From: Belliella kenyensis
GTDB taxonomy: Bacteria; Bacteroidota; Bacteroidia; Cytophagales; Cyclobacteriaceae
Assembly (NCBI RefSeq): GCF_022549675.1
Contig: NZ_JAKZGR010000016.1
Location: 37,048-101,047 of the forward strand
Direction of reading: 5' to 3'
DNA: 64,000 nucleotides
Shown here: one piece after another, positions 28,827 to 37,242 of the stretch
Layout: each line of letters opens with the position of its first letter
How positions within the stretch are numbered: position 1 is the stretch's first letter
Notes under the pieces: generated by a model
Database searches by the model: none
Seen by the model: the letters and a program-made list of their open reading frames with translations, nothing else
Told to the model about the DNA's origin: nothing
Program-made: the position numbers and the translations under genes

Positions 28827-29589
28827 TGGATTAGCCCAAAAGATTGATGATTTTGCTTTGAATGGAAAAAAATCAGTTGCATGGCTTATTGATCCAGATA
28901 AAATCAAGTCCATTGACACACTGAAGTTACATTTAGAACATGCGGTGGCTACTGGGCTTGATTTTATTTTCTTAGGCGGCAGCCTTGTATCCCATCAAAA
29001 ACAAGACAACCTGATAAGGAAAATAAAGGATTTTAGCCCAGAAATCCCAGTTATTCTTTTTCCTGGAAGTATTTCGCAGTTTTCACCTATGGCAGATGGA
29101 ATACTTTTCTTATCACTTATCTCTGGAAGGAATCCCGATTTGCTTATTGGGCAGCATGTGGTGATAGCTCCTATATTAGCTAGATCGAGTGTAGAGATAC
29201 TGCCGACGGGATACATGCTAGTCGATGGAGGGAAATCTACAAGCGTTCATTATATTTCACAAACCATCCCCTTGCCAAGAGACAAGGCTGATATAGCAGT
29301 TGCTACTGCATTGGCTGGTTCGTTTTTAGGCTTGAAGTATTTTTACTTAGACGCAGGTAGTGGTGCTCACCTACCAGTGCCACATGAAATCATACATTCA
29401 ATAAAAGAAAATATCAATGCCCCTGTGTTTGTAGGCGGAGGTTTGGATACTTTGGAAAAAGTAAAGGCTGTGTTCGAAAGTGGTGCTGATCTGGTGGTAC
29501 TAGGGAATGGGGCAGAAAAAAACCCCAGTCTATTGACTGAGGTTCTCGAGTATGTAAATGTATTAAACTTATCCTTGAACATTAATTAG
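28765..29589 (+). CDS. Geranylgeranylglyceryl phosphate synthase family (GGGPS/PcrB)
   Basis: A TIM-barrel prenyltransferase joining an isoprenoid diphosphate to sn-glycerol-1-phosphate to form an ether lipid. Motifs: AWLIDPDK near the N-terminus, GGSLVSHQ, SLISGRNP, the phosphate-binding GGKSTS and GGGLDT, then VVLGNGAE. Bacterial group II enzymes are known from Bacteroidota, although the lipid product in the cell is unclear. The start is uncertain. The ATG at 28765 overlaps the previous gene by 62 bp and gives a non-conserved N-terminus. GTG or TTG codons around 28808-28816 (VILKKNNGLAQKI) are more family-like. It ends 21 bp inside the convergent AraC gene. Confidence 0.88.
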   Translation: MEEKSFSITTSTTPVILKKNNGLAQKIDDFALNGKKSVAWLIDPDKIKSIDTLKLHLEHAVATGLDFIFLGGSLVSHQKQDNLIRKIKDFSPEIPVILFPGSISQFSPMADGILFLSLISGRNPDLLIGQHVVIAPILARSSVEILPTGYMLVDGGKSTSVHYISQTIPLPRDKADIAVATALAGSFLGLKYFYLDAGSGAHLPVPHEIIHSIKENINAPVFVGGGLDTLEKVKAVFESGADLVVLGNGAEKNPSLLTEVLEYVNVLNLSLNIN

Positions 29590-30501
29590 TGATTCCCTTC
29601 TTCGCATCTTTCCTGCTGGCAAACCATACATCATCTTGAATCGGCGACAGAAGTATGCAGTGTCCTTGTAGCCTACTTCTTTGCCTATATCTCTTATACT
29701 TTTCTTAGATGTGCGTAGAAGCTCTACGGCGGCCTCCATTCTTTGGTACTCAATATAATCTTGAGGATTTATTCCAGTCAGCATTTTGAAATACTGACCC
29801 ACATAGTCCTCAGAGACATTGGCTACTTTTGCCAATACCTTATTAGAAAGGTCACCACCAATGTTTTTCTTTATGAAATTGAACATTTCAATTAGCCTTG
29901 GATCTTTGAAATAGGTGCTGTTTGTAGAAAGTTCTTCTACAAATAGTCTATTTTTCAAAATATGGCGTACAATTTCGATAACTAAAAGCTCCGTATGCAA
30001 TTTGATGACACGCTCTTTCCCTGGTGTATTTTGCTCATTTTCTTTTACTATATCTTCTAGTATAGAAGCTATGCGATCATTGAACTTGATAGCAAAAGGA
30101 GGAATACCAAGTGAATTGAAAAAGTTCACTACATCAAATACTTTGGCGTCAAAATTCACCACAGTAATGCAATCTTCCTCTGCACCTTTGATCTCTTTGA
30201 AACTTATTGTCTGAAGATACTTTCGCTTGTTGTCTAAAAATTCCTCGTTGGACATTTCAGATTTCTTTGAGATAGACCCAAAAGTGACGTTCGTTCTTCT
30301 TCCTGCTGGAATAAATAGCATCTCACCTTCATTGACTCCTTCGCTTTCGTCTGAATACTTTAATGCTCCTTGATGTAAAAGAATTACTGTATTCTCGGTA
30401 TCACTATAATCCGCAATACTTGCTGGTTTTGTGATTTTGTAGTTATTGCCTTTTAAGAAGCGTACTCCTACTGATTCTATGACTTTATTGTAAAATTCCA
30501 T
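29569..30501 (-). CDS. AraC family transcriptional regulator
   Basis: 310 aa. The N-terminal half is a cupin-like sensor (GEMLFIPAGRRTNVTFG). The C-terminal 100 residues hold the two helix-turn-helix units: LAKVANVSEDYVGQYFKML, and IRDIGKEVGYKDTAYFCRR ending in the family signature. Target genes and effector are unknown. The last 21 bp overlap the convergent GGGP synthase gene. The neighbour upstream is an acyl-CoA dehydrogenase on the same strand, 141 bp away, so a link is possible but unproven. Confidence 0.92.
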   Translation of the reverse strand: MEFYNKVIESVGVRFLKGNNYKITKPASIADYSDTENTVILLHQGALKYSDESEGVNEGEMLFIPAGRRTNVTFGSISKKSEMSNEEFLDNKRKYLQTISFKEIKGAEEDCITVVNFDAKVFDVVNFFNSLGIPPFAIKFNDRIASILEDIVKENEQNTPGKERVIKLHTELLVIEIVRHILKNRLFVEELSTNSTYFKDPRLIEMFNFIKKNIGGDLSNKVLAKVANVSEDYVGQYFKMLTGINPQDYIEYQRMEAAVELLRTSKKSIRDIGKEVGYKDTAYFCRRFKMMYGLPAGKMRRRESLINVQG

Positions 30502-30642
30502 GAATACAAGCTTTGTAGTTTTCTCGTAAAACTAGGACAAATTTTTAATTCACAATGTATTTATCCCATAAAAATTTCATGTAGCCAAGAAAAAGGGAAA
30601 AAAAATTGTATTTTTTGCCCTTTTTAACCTATAAACATTGTA

Positions 30643-31782
30643 CTATCTCAATAGGCCACGAGATATAACTATTCTCTGAATCTCACTAGTACCTTCATAA
30701 ATCTGAGTAATCTTTGCATCACGCATTAGCCTTTCGACATGATACTCTTTGACAAATCCATAGCCTCCATGAACCTGCACAGCCTCTACTGTCACATCCA
30801 TAGCTACTTGAGAGGCGTATAGCTTTGCCATAGCTGAAGCATGAGCATAGTCTTTTCCTTGATCCTTAAGCCATGCTGACTTGAGAACTAAGAGTCGAGC
30901 AGCTTCTATACTAGTAGCCATATCTGCAAGTTTGAATTGTATGGCTTGATGCTGACTGATGGGCTTTCCAAATGCTTTTCTCTCTTTGGCATATGCCAAG
31001 GCAAGTTCGTAAGCACCAGCAGCTATTCCCAGAGCCTGCGCCGCAATCCCTATTCTTCCACCATTCAGGGTTTCCATAGCAAAGTTAAATCCAAAGCCTT
31101 CTTCTCCTATTCGGTTTTCTACAGGCACTTTCACATCTGTAAACATCAAAGAGTGGGTATCCGACCCTCGTATACCTAACTTGTCTTCTTTCTTTCCTAC
31201 TACGAAACCTTCCCATCCTTTTTCCACTATAAAAGCAGATATTCCTTTATGCCCTTTGGCCACATCTGTCTGTGCTATCACCAAATAGACGCTCGCCGTA
31301 TTGCCATTAGTGATCCAGTTTTTTGTCCCATTCAAAATGTAAAAATCCCCTTCCCTTCGGGCTTCAGTTTTTTGAGAAGTAGCATCCGAACCAGCTTCTG
31401 GTTCAGATAAACAAAATGCACCTAATACCTCCCCTGATGCTAATGGTTTTAAATATTTCTCTTTTTGAGCCTCTGATCCATATTTTTCCAAACCCCAACA
31501 TACCAATGAATTATTGACAGACATAGCCACAGATGCTGATGCATCTATTTTCGACAGTTCTTCCATCGCTAGCACATAGGAGATCGTATCCATTCCTCCT
31601 CCATTATATTTAGGATTCACCATCATACCCATAAAGCCCAGCTCTCCCATTTTTTTGATTTGATCTGCGGGAAACTTGGCTTCGGTATCTCTTTCTATGA
31701 CCCCAGGTAACAATTCTGATTGTGCAAACTCTCTGGCTGCATCCCTCACGGCTAAGTGTTCTTCTGTATATTCGAAGTTCAT
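30643..31782 (-). CDS. Acyl-CoA dehydrogenase, short-chain (butyryl-CoA) type
   Basis: FAD enzyme that introduces the alpha-beta double bond in acyl-CoA during beta-oxidation. 379 aa, the usual length. Signatures: GAFCLSEPEAGSD (about 127-139), the FAD/substrate motif NGTKNWITNG, QHQAIQFKLADM, and the C-terminal block VQVHGGYGFVKEY...YEGTSEIQR with the catalytic Glu in YEGTSE (about 364). The highest similarity is to short/medium-chain members. Monocistronic by its surroundings: a terminator at 31827 lies upstream, belonging to the next operon. Confidence 0.95.
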   Translation of the reverse strand: MNFEYTEEHLAVRDAAREFAQSELLPGVIERDTEAKFPADQIKKMGELGFMGMMVNPKYNGGGMDTISYVLAMEELSKIDASASVAMSVNNSLVCWGLEKYGSEAQKEKYLKPLASGEVLGAFCLSEPEAGSDATSQKTEARREGDFYILNGTKNWITNGNTASVYLVIAQTDVAKGHKGISAFIVEKGWEGFVVGKKEDKLGIRGSDTHSLMFTDVKVPVENRIGEEGFGFNFAMETLNGGRIGIAAQALGIAAGAYELALAYAKERKAFGKPISQHQAIQFKLADMATSIEAARLLVLKSAWLKDQGKDYAHASAMAKLYASQVAMDVTVEAVQVHGGYGFVKEYHVERLMRDAKITQIYEGTSEIQRIVISRGLLR

Positions 31783-31826
31783 ATATTTGGGTTATTTGTT
31801 TAGTGTTAGAAATATAATTCAAAAAA

Positions 31827-31856
31827 ATAAGAGGTACAACGAATTGCACCTCTTAT
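31827..31856 (-). terminator. Hairpin terminator of the panC-panD operon
   Basis: ATAAGAGGT-A-CAA (31827-31839) pairs with TTG-C-ACCTCTTAT (31844-31856), and on the minus strand seven T follow. It closes the operon ending with the metallopeptidase gene and isolates the acyl-CoA dehydrogenase gene. Confidence 0.85.
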
Positions 31857-31891
31857 GTAAACTCAAAATGAGTTTTTTGGTTTCCTTTTTT

Positions 31892-32578
31892 CTAATCTCT
31901 ATTTCCAAAAAAGATGAAGATGTAGTATGCCAATGTAGCTAAAGAAGCTAATGCTGCAACCACATAGGTCATTGCTGCCCATTTAAGTGCATCTTTGGCC
32001 ATTCCATATTCCGATCTGGTGACTATGTTTCTTTGGTTGACCCACGCCAATGCTCTATTGCTTGCATCAAATTCAACTGGCAAAGTGACGAGTGTGAACA
32101 AGGTCATGATACCGTAAGCTCCCACTACGATTGCGCCTATGAATTCATAAGGTAAACCTATCAAGAAACCCCCAAATAGAGATGCAATAAGCACGATGTT
32201 CAAGATTTTACCACTAGCATTTTGGACAGGAACCATGGCAGATCTCAGCTGAAGCCAAGTATAAGCTGTAGCATGCTGTATTGCGTGACCACATTCGTGG
32301 GCTGCTACCGCAGTAGCCGCAGCATTTCTTCCATAGTAGACATCCGGACTCAAATTGACGGTTTTATTACCTGGATTGTAGTGATCAGATAGCTGACCCT
32401 CTACACAATGCACCGATACATCTCTGATATTGTTATCAGCGAGCATCAATTCCGCTACCTCTTTTCCTGACAGATTTGCCTGTAGAGGTATCTGTGAATA
32501 TTTTTTGAATTTACTTTTTAACCTGTTGCTTACTACGAATCCTAAGATTCCAAATACAACGACGATAAGAATAATCAT
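31892..32578 (-). CDS. Neutral zinc metallopeptidase, YugP type
   Basis: 228 aa membrane protein. The zinc motif is HECGH in AVAAHECGHAIQHA (about 92-105). One N-terminal helix (about 1-16) and three C-terminal helices (about 130-150, 155-170, 205-225) surround it, the layout of PF04298. Substrate unknown. It follows the flippase-like gene after 37 bp and is the last gene of the operon starting with panC. Confidence 0.88.
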   Translation of the reverse strand: MIILIVVVFGILGFVVSNRLKSKFKKYSQIPLQANLSGKEVAELMLADNNIRDVSVHCVEGQLSDHYNPGNKTVNLSPDVYYGRNAAATAVAAHECGHAIQHATAYTWLQLRSAMVPVQNASGKILNIVLIASLFGGFLIGLPYEFIGAIVVGAYGIMTLFTLVTLPVEFDASNRALAWVNQRNIVTRSEYGMAKDALKWAAMTYVVAALASLATLAYYIFIFFGNRD

Positions 32579-32615
32579 AGCTTTGATTTATTTTAACTGC
32601 TTGTTCAATACGAAT

Positions 32616-33617
32616 TTAAGAAGTCCTAGGTTTTTTCTTTGCAGAGATTCTGAGAAAAATGCCTAAAGCCAAAAGGCCAATGGCAATGATTGTCAACACT
32701 TGTGATCCATGTATAATTGCTGCAAAAATTTTCCCTTGTTCTTCGCTCAAATCATACTTCATCAAAATGAAGGCCACAAGTGCATGAAAGGTACCTATAC
32801 CTCCTTGTACAGGCGCAGTCATGCCAATACTTCCCATCACCATCACCATCAATATAGCACTAGCTGTCAAACTGGCAGTAGAAGGAATGCCCAGCGCTAC
32901 TGCATACATGGTGAGGTAGTAACTCAACCATACACCAAGAGAAGACATCCAAAACCCTAATTGATTTTCCACATCTTTGATCGAAAGCATTCCCTTGTAG
33001 AGATTTTTGCCAAAGTTTCGAACTTTGATCACTATACGACTTTCTTTGAATTTTTTAAATATAAAAAACACAACAAGACTCAAAAAGATAACCACACCTA
33101 TGCCAATAGGTAGTATGTTCATCAAACTTTCTGATAGGTCATCAGTAGCAACGAGCTCCTCAAAAATACTTACAAACAATTCTCTTTCAATAACAAAGGC
33201 AAGAAAAATACATGACACCATCATTAGCAGGTCTATGGATCTTTCCACTATCACTGTTCCCACAAGTTTTCCCATATCTAGGCCGTCAGTTTTTTTCAAA
33301 ACCCCACAGCGTGCTACTTCGCCAGCTCGAGGTACTATCAGATTTGTTAGATAACCTACCATTAGGGCCCAAAAAGCCCGAGAGGTTCGCACGTTTGACT
33401 CAGTGCTTGCATCTATGAGTAATTTCCATCTCCAAGCTCTGAGCCAAAAACCAAACAATGCAACTAAAATAGAGGCAGCTAGCCAATACCACGAGAGTTC
33501 AGCGACTGCCCCTGAAAGTTCTTCAAAACTGATGTCTTTATATAAAAACCAAAAGATACCAACTGCTACGATTAATGATACAACTACCTGAATCCCTTGC
33601 TTGAGAGTGATTTTCAA
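32616..33617 (-). CDS. Flippase-like (lysylphosphatidylglycerol synthase TM) protein
   Basis: 333 aa with seven to eight membrane helices. The family motifs are LRAWRWKLLI near residue 65 and VPRAGEVARCGVLKKTDG (about 96-113), as in the membrane part of MprF and YbhN. Such proteins probably move or modify lipids, but the soluble transferase domain of MprF is absent. It begins 3 bp after the panD stop and is therefore co-transcribed with pantothenate genes. The functional reason is not evident. Confidence 0.87.
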   Translation of the reverse strand: MKITLKQGIQVVVSLIVAVGIFWFLYKDISFEELSGAVAELSWYWLAASILVALFGFWLRAWRWKLLIDASTESNVRTSRAFWALMVGYLTNLIVPRAGEVARCGVLKKTDGLDMGKLVGTVIVERSIDLLMMVSCIFLAFVIERELFVSIFEELVATDDLSESLMNILPIGIGVVIFLSLVVFFIFKKFKESRIVIKVRNFGKNLYKGMLSIKDVENQLGFWMSSLGVWLSYYLTMYAVALGIPSTASLTASAILMVMVMGSIGMTAPVQGGIGTFHALVAFILMKYDLSEEQGKIFAAIIHGSQVLTIIAIGLLALGIFLRISAKKKPRTS

Positions 33618-33620
33618 AAT

Positions 33621-33968
33621 TTATATGACTTTGTTATGGTCATCGGGAAAGATGACGATAGGTTGATGCTTCTTGGCTTCTTCAAAATCCATAGAGGCAT
33701 ATGAAATGATGATTACTATATCTCCGACTTGAGCTTTTCTGGCAGCAGGTCCATTCAAACAAATCATCCCACTACCCCTTTCGCCTTTGATCACATAAGT
33801 CTCAAGTCTTTCACCATTATTGATGTTGACTATTTGAACCTTTTCGTTTTCGATGAGATTGGCAGCATCCATCAAGTCTTCATCTACGGTGATACTTCCT
33901 ACATAATGAAGCTCCGCTTGGGTGATCTTTACTCTATGGATTTTAGATTTTAATACTTGGATATGCAT
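33621..33968 (-). CDS. panD: Aspartate 1-decarboxylase
   Basis: Makes beta-alanine from aspartate for pantothenate and CoA synthesis. The proenzyme cleaves itself at Gly-Ser in HYVGSITVD to create the pyruvoyl cofactor. About 115 aa from the ATG at 33968 ([14 protein letters not shown]), which fits the family N-terminus. An ATG six codons upstream is not needed. Conserved blocks: [12 protein letters not shown], the cleavage site, [16 protein letters not shown] and [10 protein letters not shown]. It follows panC with a spacing of about 24 bp, one pathway in one operon. Confidence 0.95.
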   Translation of the reverse strand: MHIQVLKSKIHRVKITQAELHYVGSITVDEDLMDAANLIENEKVQIVNINNGERLETYVIKGERGSGMICLNGPAARKAQVGDIVIIISYASMDFEEAKKHQPIVIFPDDHNKVI

Positions 33969-33992
33969 GATTGAAATTTTGCGCAAAACTAA

Positions 33993-34838
33993 TCAAATTA
34001 TCTCTAGGTTGTCTATCAACCTAACATCTTCGACATAAGCAGCAATACAAATGGAAAGCCCTGAAGCTTTATCTAAATTATTTTTTGGCTCAAGACTATT
34101 GGTATCTACTAGTTCGAAATATTCAAGGGAGCAGGTTGAGATATTTTGAAAATTGCTTTTCACTTGCTCTTGGATAATAAACCATTCCTTGCCTGCCAAT
34201 AGTTCATCTTTAGCAAAAGTAAGGCTTTGGTAAAGAATCGTGGACTTTGCTCTACCCTCTATACTTAGTCTCACATTTCTTGAGGACATGGCAAGTCCAT
34301 CGAGTTCTCTGACGGTAGGTACTGTAATGACTCGGACATCAAATTCAAGCTCCTCAACTAGGCGTTTGATGACAGCTACTTGCTGTAAATCCTTCTGGCC
34401 AAAGAAAGATTTATGAGGTTTAACAATATTTAACAGTTTGGAAACGACCAGTCCGACACCACTAAAATGGCCTGGTCTAAAGACTCCTTCTAATGTCTTA
34501 TCAAGGTATCCAAAATCAAATTTTACAATAGATTTACTCGCATATAGCTCCTCAACTGCTGGAAGAAAAACGAAATCAACCCCTTTTTGTTTTAACAAAT
34601 CTAGGTCTTTCTCTATGGTAATTGGGTACTTCTCGAAGTCATCTTTGTTATTGAATTGGGTCGGATTTACAAATATAGAGGCGATAACCAGATCAGAATT
34701 TAATTTGGCATTATCAATTAATGTCAAATGTCCTTCATGCAATGCCCCCATTGTCGGAACAAAACCTATTATTTTTTGAGAATTTCTTACCTGATTGAGT
34801 CTAGATTTTACGTCTAATTTGGTTCTGAGGATCTCCAC
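33993..34838 (-). CDS. panC: Pantothenate synthetase
   Basis: ATP-dependent ligation of pantoate and beta-alanine to pantothenate, in the cytosol. 281 aa, usual length. Motifs: FVPTMGALHEGHLTLI (26-41), whose HEGH is the adenylate-forming site; FVNPTQFNNKDDFEKYP; FFGQKDLQQVAVI; and MSSRNVRLS. It opens the operon panC-panD-flippase-metallopeptidase. panB, needed for pantoate, is not in this window. Confidence 0.97.
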   Translation of the reverse strand: MEILRTKLDVKSRLNQVRNSQKIIGFVPTMGALHEGHLTLIDNAKLNSDLVIASIFVNPTQFNNKDDFEKYPITIEKDLDLLKQKGVDFVFLPAVEELYASKSIVKFDFGYLDKTLEGVFRPGHFSGVGLVVSKLLNIVKPHKSFFGQKDLQQVAVIKRLVEELEFDVRVITVPTVRELDGLAMSSRNVRLSIEGRAKSTILYQSLTFAKDELLAGKEWFIIQEQVKSNFQNISTCSLEYFELVDTNSLEPKNNLDKASGLSICIAAYVEDVRLIDNLEII

Positions 34839-34922
34839 TTCTGGGCGGGTTTATCAAATGTAAAATAGGCGCAAAGCTATGTTATTATCCAGAAAAACAA
34901 TGGATTTTAGGGATTTTTTTTG

Positions 34923-34930
34923 TAACTTTG
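34923..34930 (+). promoter_or_regulatory. Candidate -7 box (TAACTTTG) for the GT5-N gene
   Basis: TAACTTTG exactly matches TAnnTTTG and lies 38 bp before the ATG at 34968. A matching TTG box about 19 bp upstream is not clear. Confidence 0.3.
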
Positions 34931-34967
34931 TAGTCCCGTATTATACCCTCAACAAAAATTACAAGAT

Positions 34968-35780
34968 ATGTCTAAACTTCGTATCCTTTACGTTGCAAGT
35001 GAAATCAATCCATTCCTACAAACATCAGAAGTAGCCAACTTTGTAAGAGCACTGCCTCAGGCGATGCAAGAAAAAGGTATGGAAATTCGCATTCTTGTTC
35101 CTAGATTTGGCTTGATCAATGAAAGAAAGAACAGGTTGCACGAGGTAGTGAGACTTTCTGGAATCAACATCGCAGTTGGTGAGGAAGAAAAACCATTGAT
35201 TATAAAAGTAGCATCAATTCCGAATGCAAAGCTTCAAGTTTATTTTATAGACAATGAAGATTATTTCCAAAGGAAAAGCGTTTTCCATGATAAACAAGAG
35301 AAGTTTTACGAAGACAATGACGAAAGAGCCATTTTCTTCTGTAAAGGAGTCATAGAGACCGTCAAAAAACTTGGCTGGGCTCCGGATGTAGTACACTGTA
35401 ATGACTGGATGACCAGCTTGATTCCCTTGTACTTAAAGACTACTTACAAAAACGAACCTCTATTCAAGGATACAAAATCCGTATTTGCTATTTATAATAC
35501 AGGATTTAGCCATAAATTTGGCGACGATTTGTTTGATAAAGTCAAAATGGTCGACATAGACGATAACATTTTGGCTCCTCTGAAATCTAAAGATTATGAA
35601 GGCTTCCTGAAAATAGGAATGGAATATGCCGACATGGTCATCAAAAGTGAGGAAATTTCAGATAAGTTGACGCAATTAATTGAAGAGTGCTCTAAAGATA
35701 AAAAGTGTGAGATTAACAAAGAAGAAGACGAAGAACTTTTTGAAAGTTACTACAACATCTATAATGACCTGGCCGGCTAA
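34968..35780 (+). CDS. GT5-like glycogen/starch synthase, catalytic N-domain only
   Basis: 270 aa covering only the N-terminal Rossmann domain of glycogen synthase: ILYVASEINPFLQTSEVANF (the place of the KTGGL loop, here QTSEV), EIRILVPRFG, and DVVHCNDWMTSLIPLYL. The C-terminal ADP-glucose-binding domain is missing, and the KTGGL lysine is replaced, so normal glucosyl transfer is unlikely. Similar short proteins are widespread in Bacteroidota with unknown role. Its last 17 bp overlap the start of the DUF4270 lipoprotein gene, so the two are translationally coupled. Confidence 0.82.
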   Translation: MSKLRILYVASEINPFLQTSEVANFVRALPQAMQEKGMEIRILVPRFGLINERKNRLHEVVRLSGINIAVGEEEKPLIIKVASIPNAKLQVYFIDNEDYFQRKSVFHDKQEKFYEDNDERAIFFCKGVIETVKKLGWAPDVVHCNDWMTSLIPLYLKTTYKNEPLFKDTKSVFAIYNTGFSHKFGDDLFDKVKMVDIDDNILAPLKSKDYEGFLKIGMEYADMVIKSEEISDKLTQLIEECSKDKKCEINKEEDEELFESYYNIYNDLAG

Positions 35781-37104
35781 AGCTGTCGCAGGGCTATTCC
35801 TTACATTATCCATAGCAAGTTCTTGCAGTGATCCATCTAGCATTGGCTTAGATCTGGATCCTAACAACAACCAGATAGGGGTTTTCTATGCAGAAATACC
35901 CCTTTCTGCTTCTATGGTTTTGCTAGATTCATTCAATACTACCAATGCAGGAGTAATGGTGGTAGGCGGTCTCACTAGTGAATTCTTTGGTACTACCGAA
36001 GGCATAGGATTCTCTAGATTGGCCATCAGTCCGACAGTTGCCAGACCCCAACAAAACGCTGTACTGGACTCTGTGAAATTCAATTTTCAAATAGAATCTG
36101 TGATAGGCAATGACTTGAGTAATCCAAAAACACTATCTGTACACCTGCTCAATGAAGCAATCCTAGATACTACATACTACAATAGTGATCGGCTTGAATT
36201 TGATGCGCAACCAATAGCCCAAGGAAGTTTCAATTTCTCTACTAGGCAAGATACTACTGTAAACGTACACATGGAAAGTGGCTTTTCAGAATTTATCTTT
36301 GATGAGTTGAAAAAAGGAGACGCTTTTAGGGATATTTTCACCTTCAGAAACTTGATACCAGGTATAGCGTTTCAGGGGGATCCTTCCGAAGAAGCTTCTA
36401 CGTCTATAAGAGTAGGGAGCAATACAGCAATCATAGTCTACTACAAAAATGAAGGCGATACAATATCTCGAGGATATACCATTTCGACAGCTCAATCAAG
36501 GCATTTTAATTTTGTCAACAACGACCGAACTGGCACACCCACCGCAGAAATAACGGAACCTAGAGTAGCTTATAATGTAGGAAATAGAGTGGGCTCTATA
36601 TCTAATGTGGGTATTGTTGTAAAATTAGACACAAGCCCTATCGATAATTTTCTCGATACTTTACAAAATGTGACTTTCAATGATATTGAACTTGCCATTG
36701 GTCCATTGAGTAGTAACATCAGCACAAATAGACCACCTTCTGGACTGATGATGTACTTGACTGATGCGCAAAATAGAATTTTAAGAAACTCAAATAATAA
36801 CTCCCTTTCTGTACAAAGAGAAGGAGTAGCTCAGGTAGTTACTGAAAATGGCAGTGTTTCACCCGCATTTTCAAATCCTGCTTTCTTGACATATGGCTCT
36901 ACCGCCAACACATACCGGGTAAAAATAACATCCCACATGAATGCCTTATACAGACTAGGATTAGAAAGAAATGATTTTCTACTTTATCCTTCAGTAGGAC
37001 AGGCAGAATCTGGTGATATTTTCAAAAGATCATTTAGGGAATTCGTGGTAAATCAAGATGATATTAAATTGAAAATTTACTACTCAAAAATACGTGCATT
37101 TTAG
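35764..37104 (+). CDS. DUF4270 family lipoprotein
   Basis: About 446 aa from the ATG at 35764 (MTWPAKAVAGLFL). A signal with lipobox (SIASSC) precedes the mature part, which starts with CSDPSSIGLDLDP. The bulk is beta-rich and resembles other DUF4270 surface lipoproteins of Bacteroidota, with no catalytic motif. The longer in-frame ATG at 35680 would read a Lys-rich tail inside the GT5 gene and destroy the signal peptide, so I reject it. It overlaps the GT5-N gene by 17 bp and is followed by a 25-bp-stem terminator. Confidence 0.85.
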   Translation: MTWPAKAVAGLFLTLSIASSCSDPSSIGLDLDPNNNQIGVFYAEIPLSASMVLLDSFNTTNAGVMVVGGLTSEFFGTTEGIGFSRLAISPTVARPQQNAVLDSVKFNFQIESVIGNDLSNPKTLSVHLLNEAILDTTYYNSDRLEFDAQPIAQGSFNFSTRQDTTVNVHMESGFSEFIFDELKKGDAFRDIFTFRNLIPGIAFQGDPSEEASTSIRVGSNTAIIVYYKNEGDTISRGYTISTAQSRHFNFVNNDRTGTPTAEITEPRVAYNVGNRVGSISNVGIVVKLDTSPIDNFLDTLQNVTFNDIELAIGPLSSNISTNRPPSGLMMYLTDAQNRILRNSNNNSLSVQREGVAQVVTENGSVSPAFSNPAFLTYGSTANTYRVKITSHMNALYRLGLERNDFLLYPSVGQAESGDIFKRSFREFVVNQDDIKLKIYYSKIRAF

Positions 37105-37131
37105 ATAAGTATCTGAGAAGCAAAAGTTTCA

Positions 37132-37198
37132 AAACCCAAGCGAAAAATCAAAAATTAACCGAATTTTTGATTTTTCGCTTGGGTTTTTATATTTTTTT
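37132..37198 (+). terminator. Very long perfect-stem terminator
   Basis: A 25-bp perfect stem (37132-37156 with 37162-37186, loop AACCG), GC-rich at its base (ACCCAAGCG), followed by T-rich sequence. It stops the GT5-N/DUF4270 operon. It is unusually long for an intrinsic terminator. Confidence 0.92.
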
Positions 37199-37242
37199 TG
37201 AACAAAAGAACTACCTTTAAGCTCTAAAAATTTTTAAAAATT

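Noticed and set aside
35680..35763. Longer start of the DUF4270 gene at 35680
   Set aside because: It lies inside the GT5-like gene and would put a Lys-rich tail before the lipoprotein signal.
37090..37242. glmS ribozyme or leader upstream of glmS
   Set aside because: The only structure is the terminator of the previous operon. The leader is about 45 bp and unstructured.
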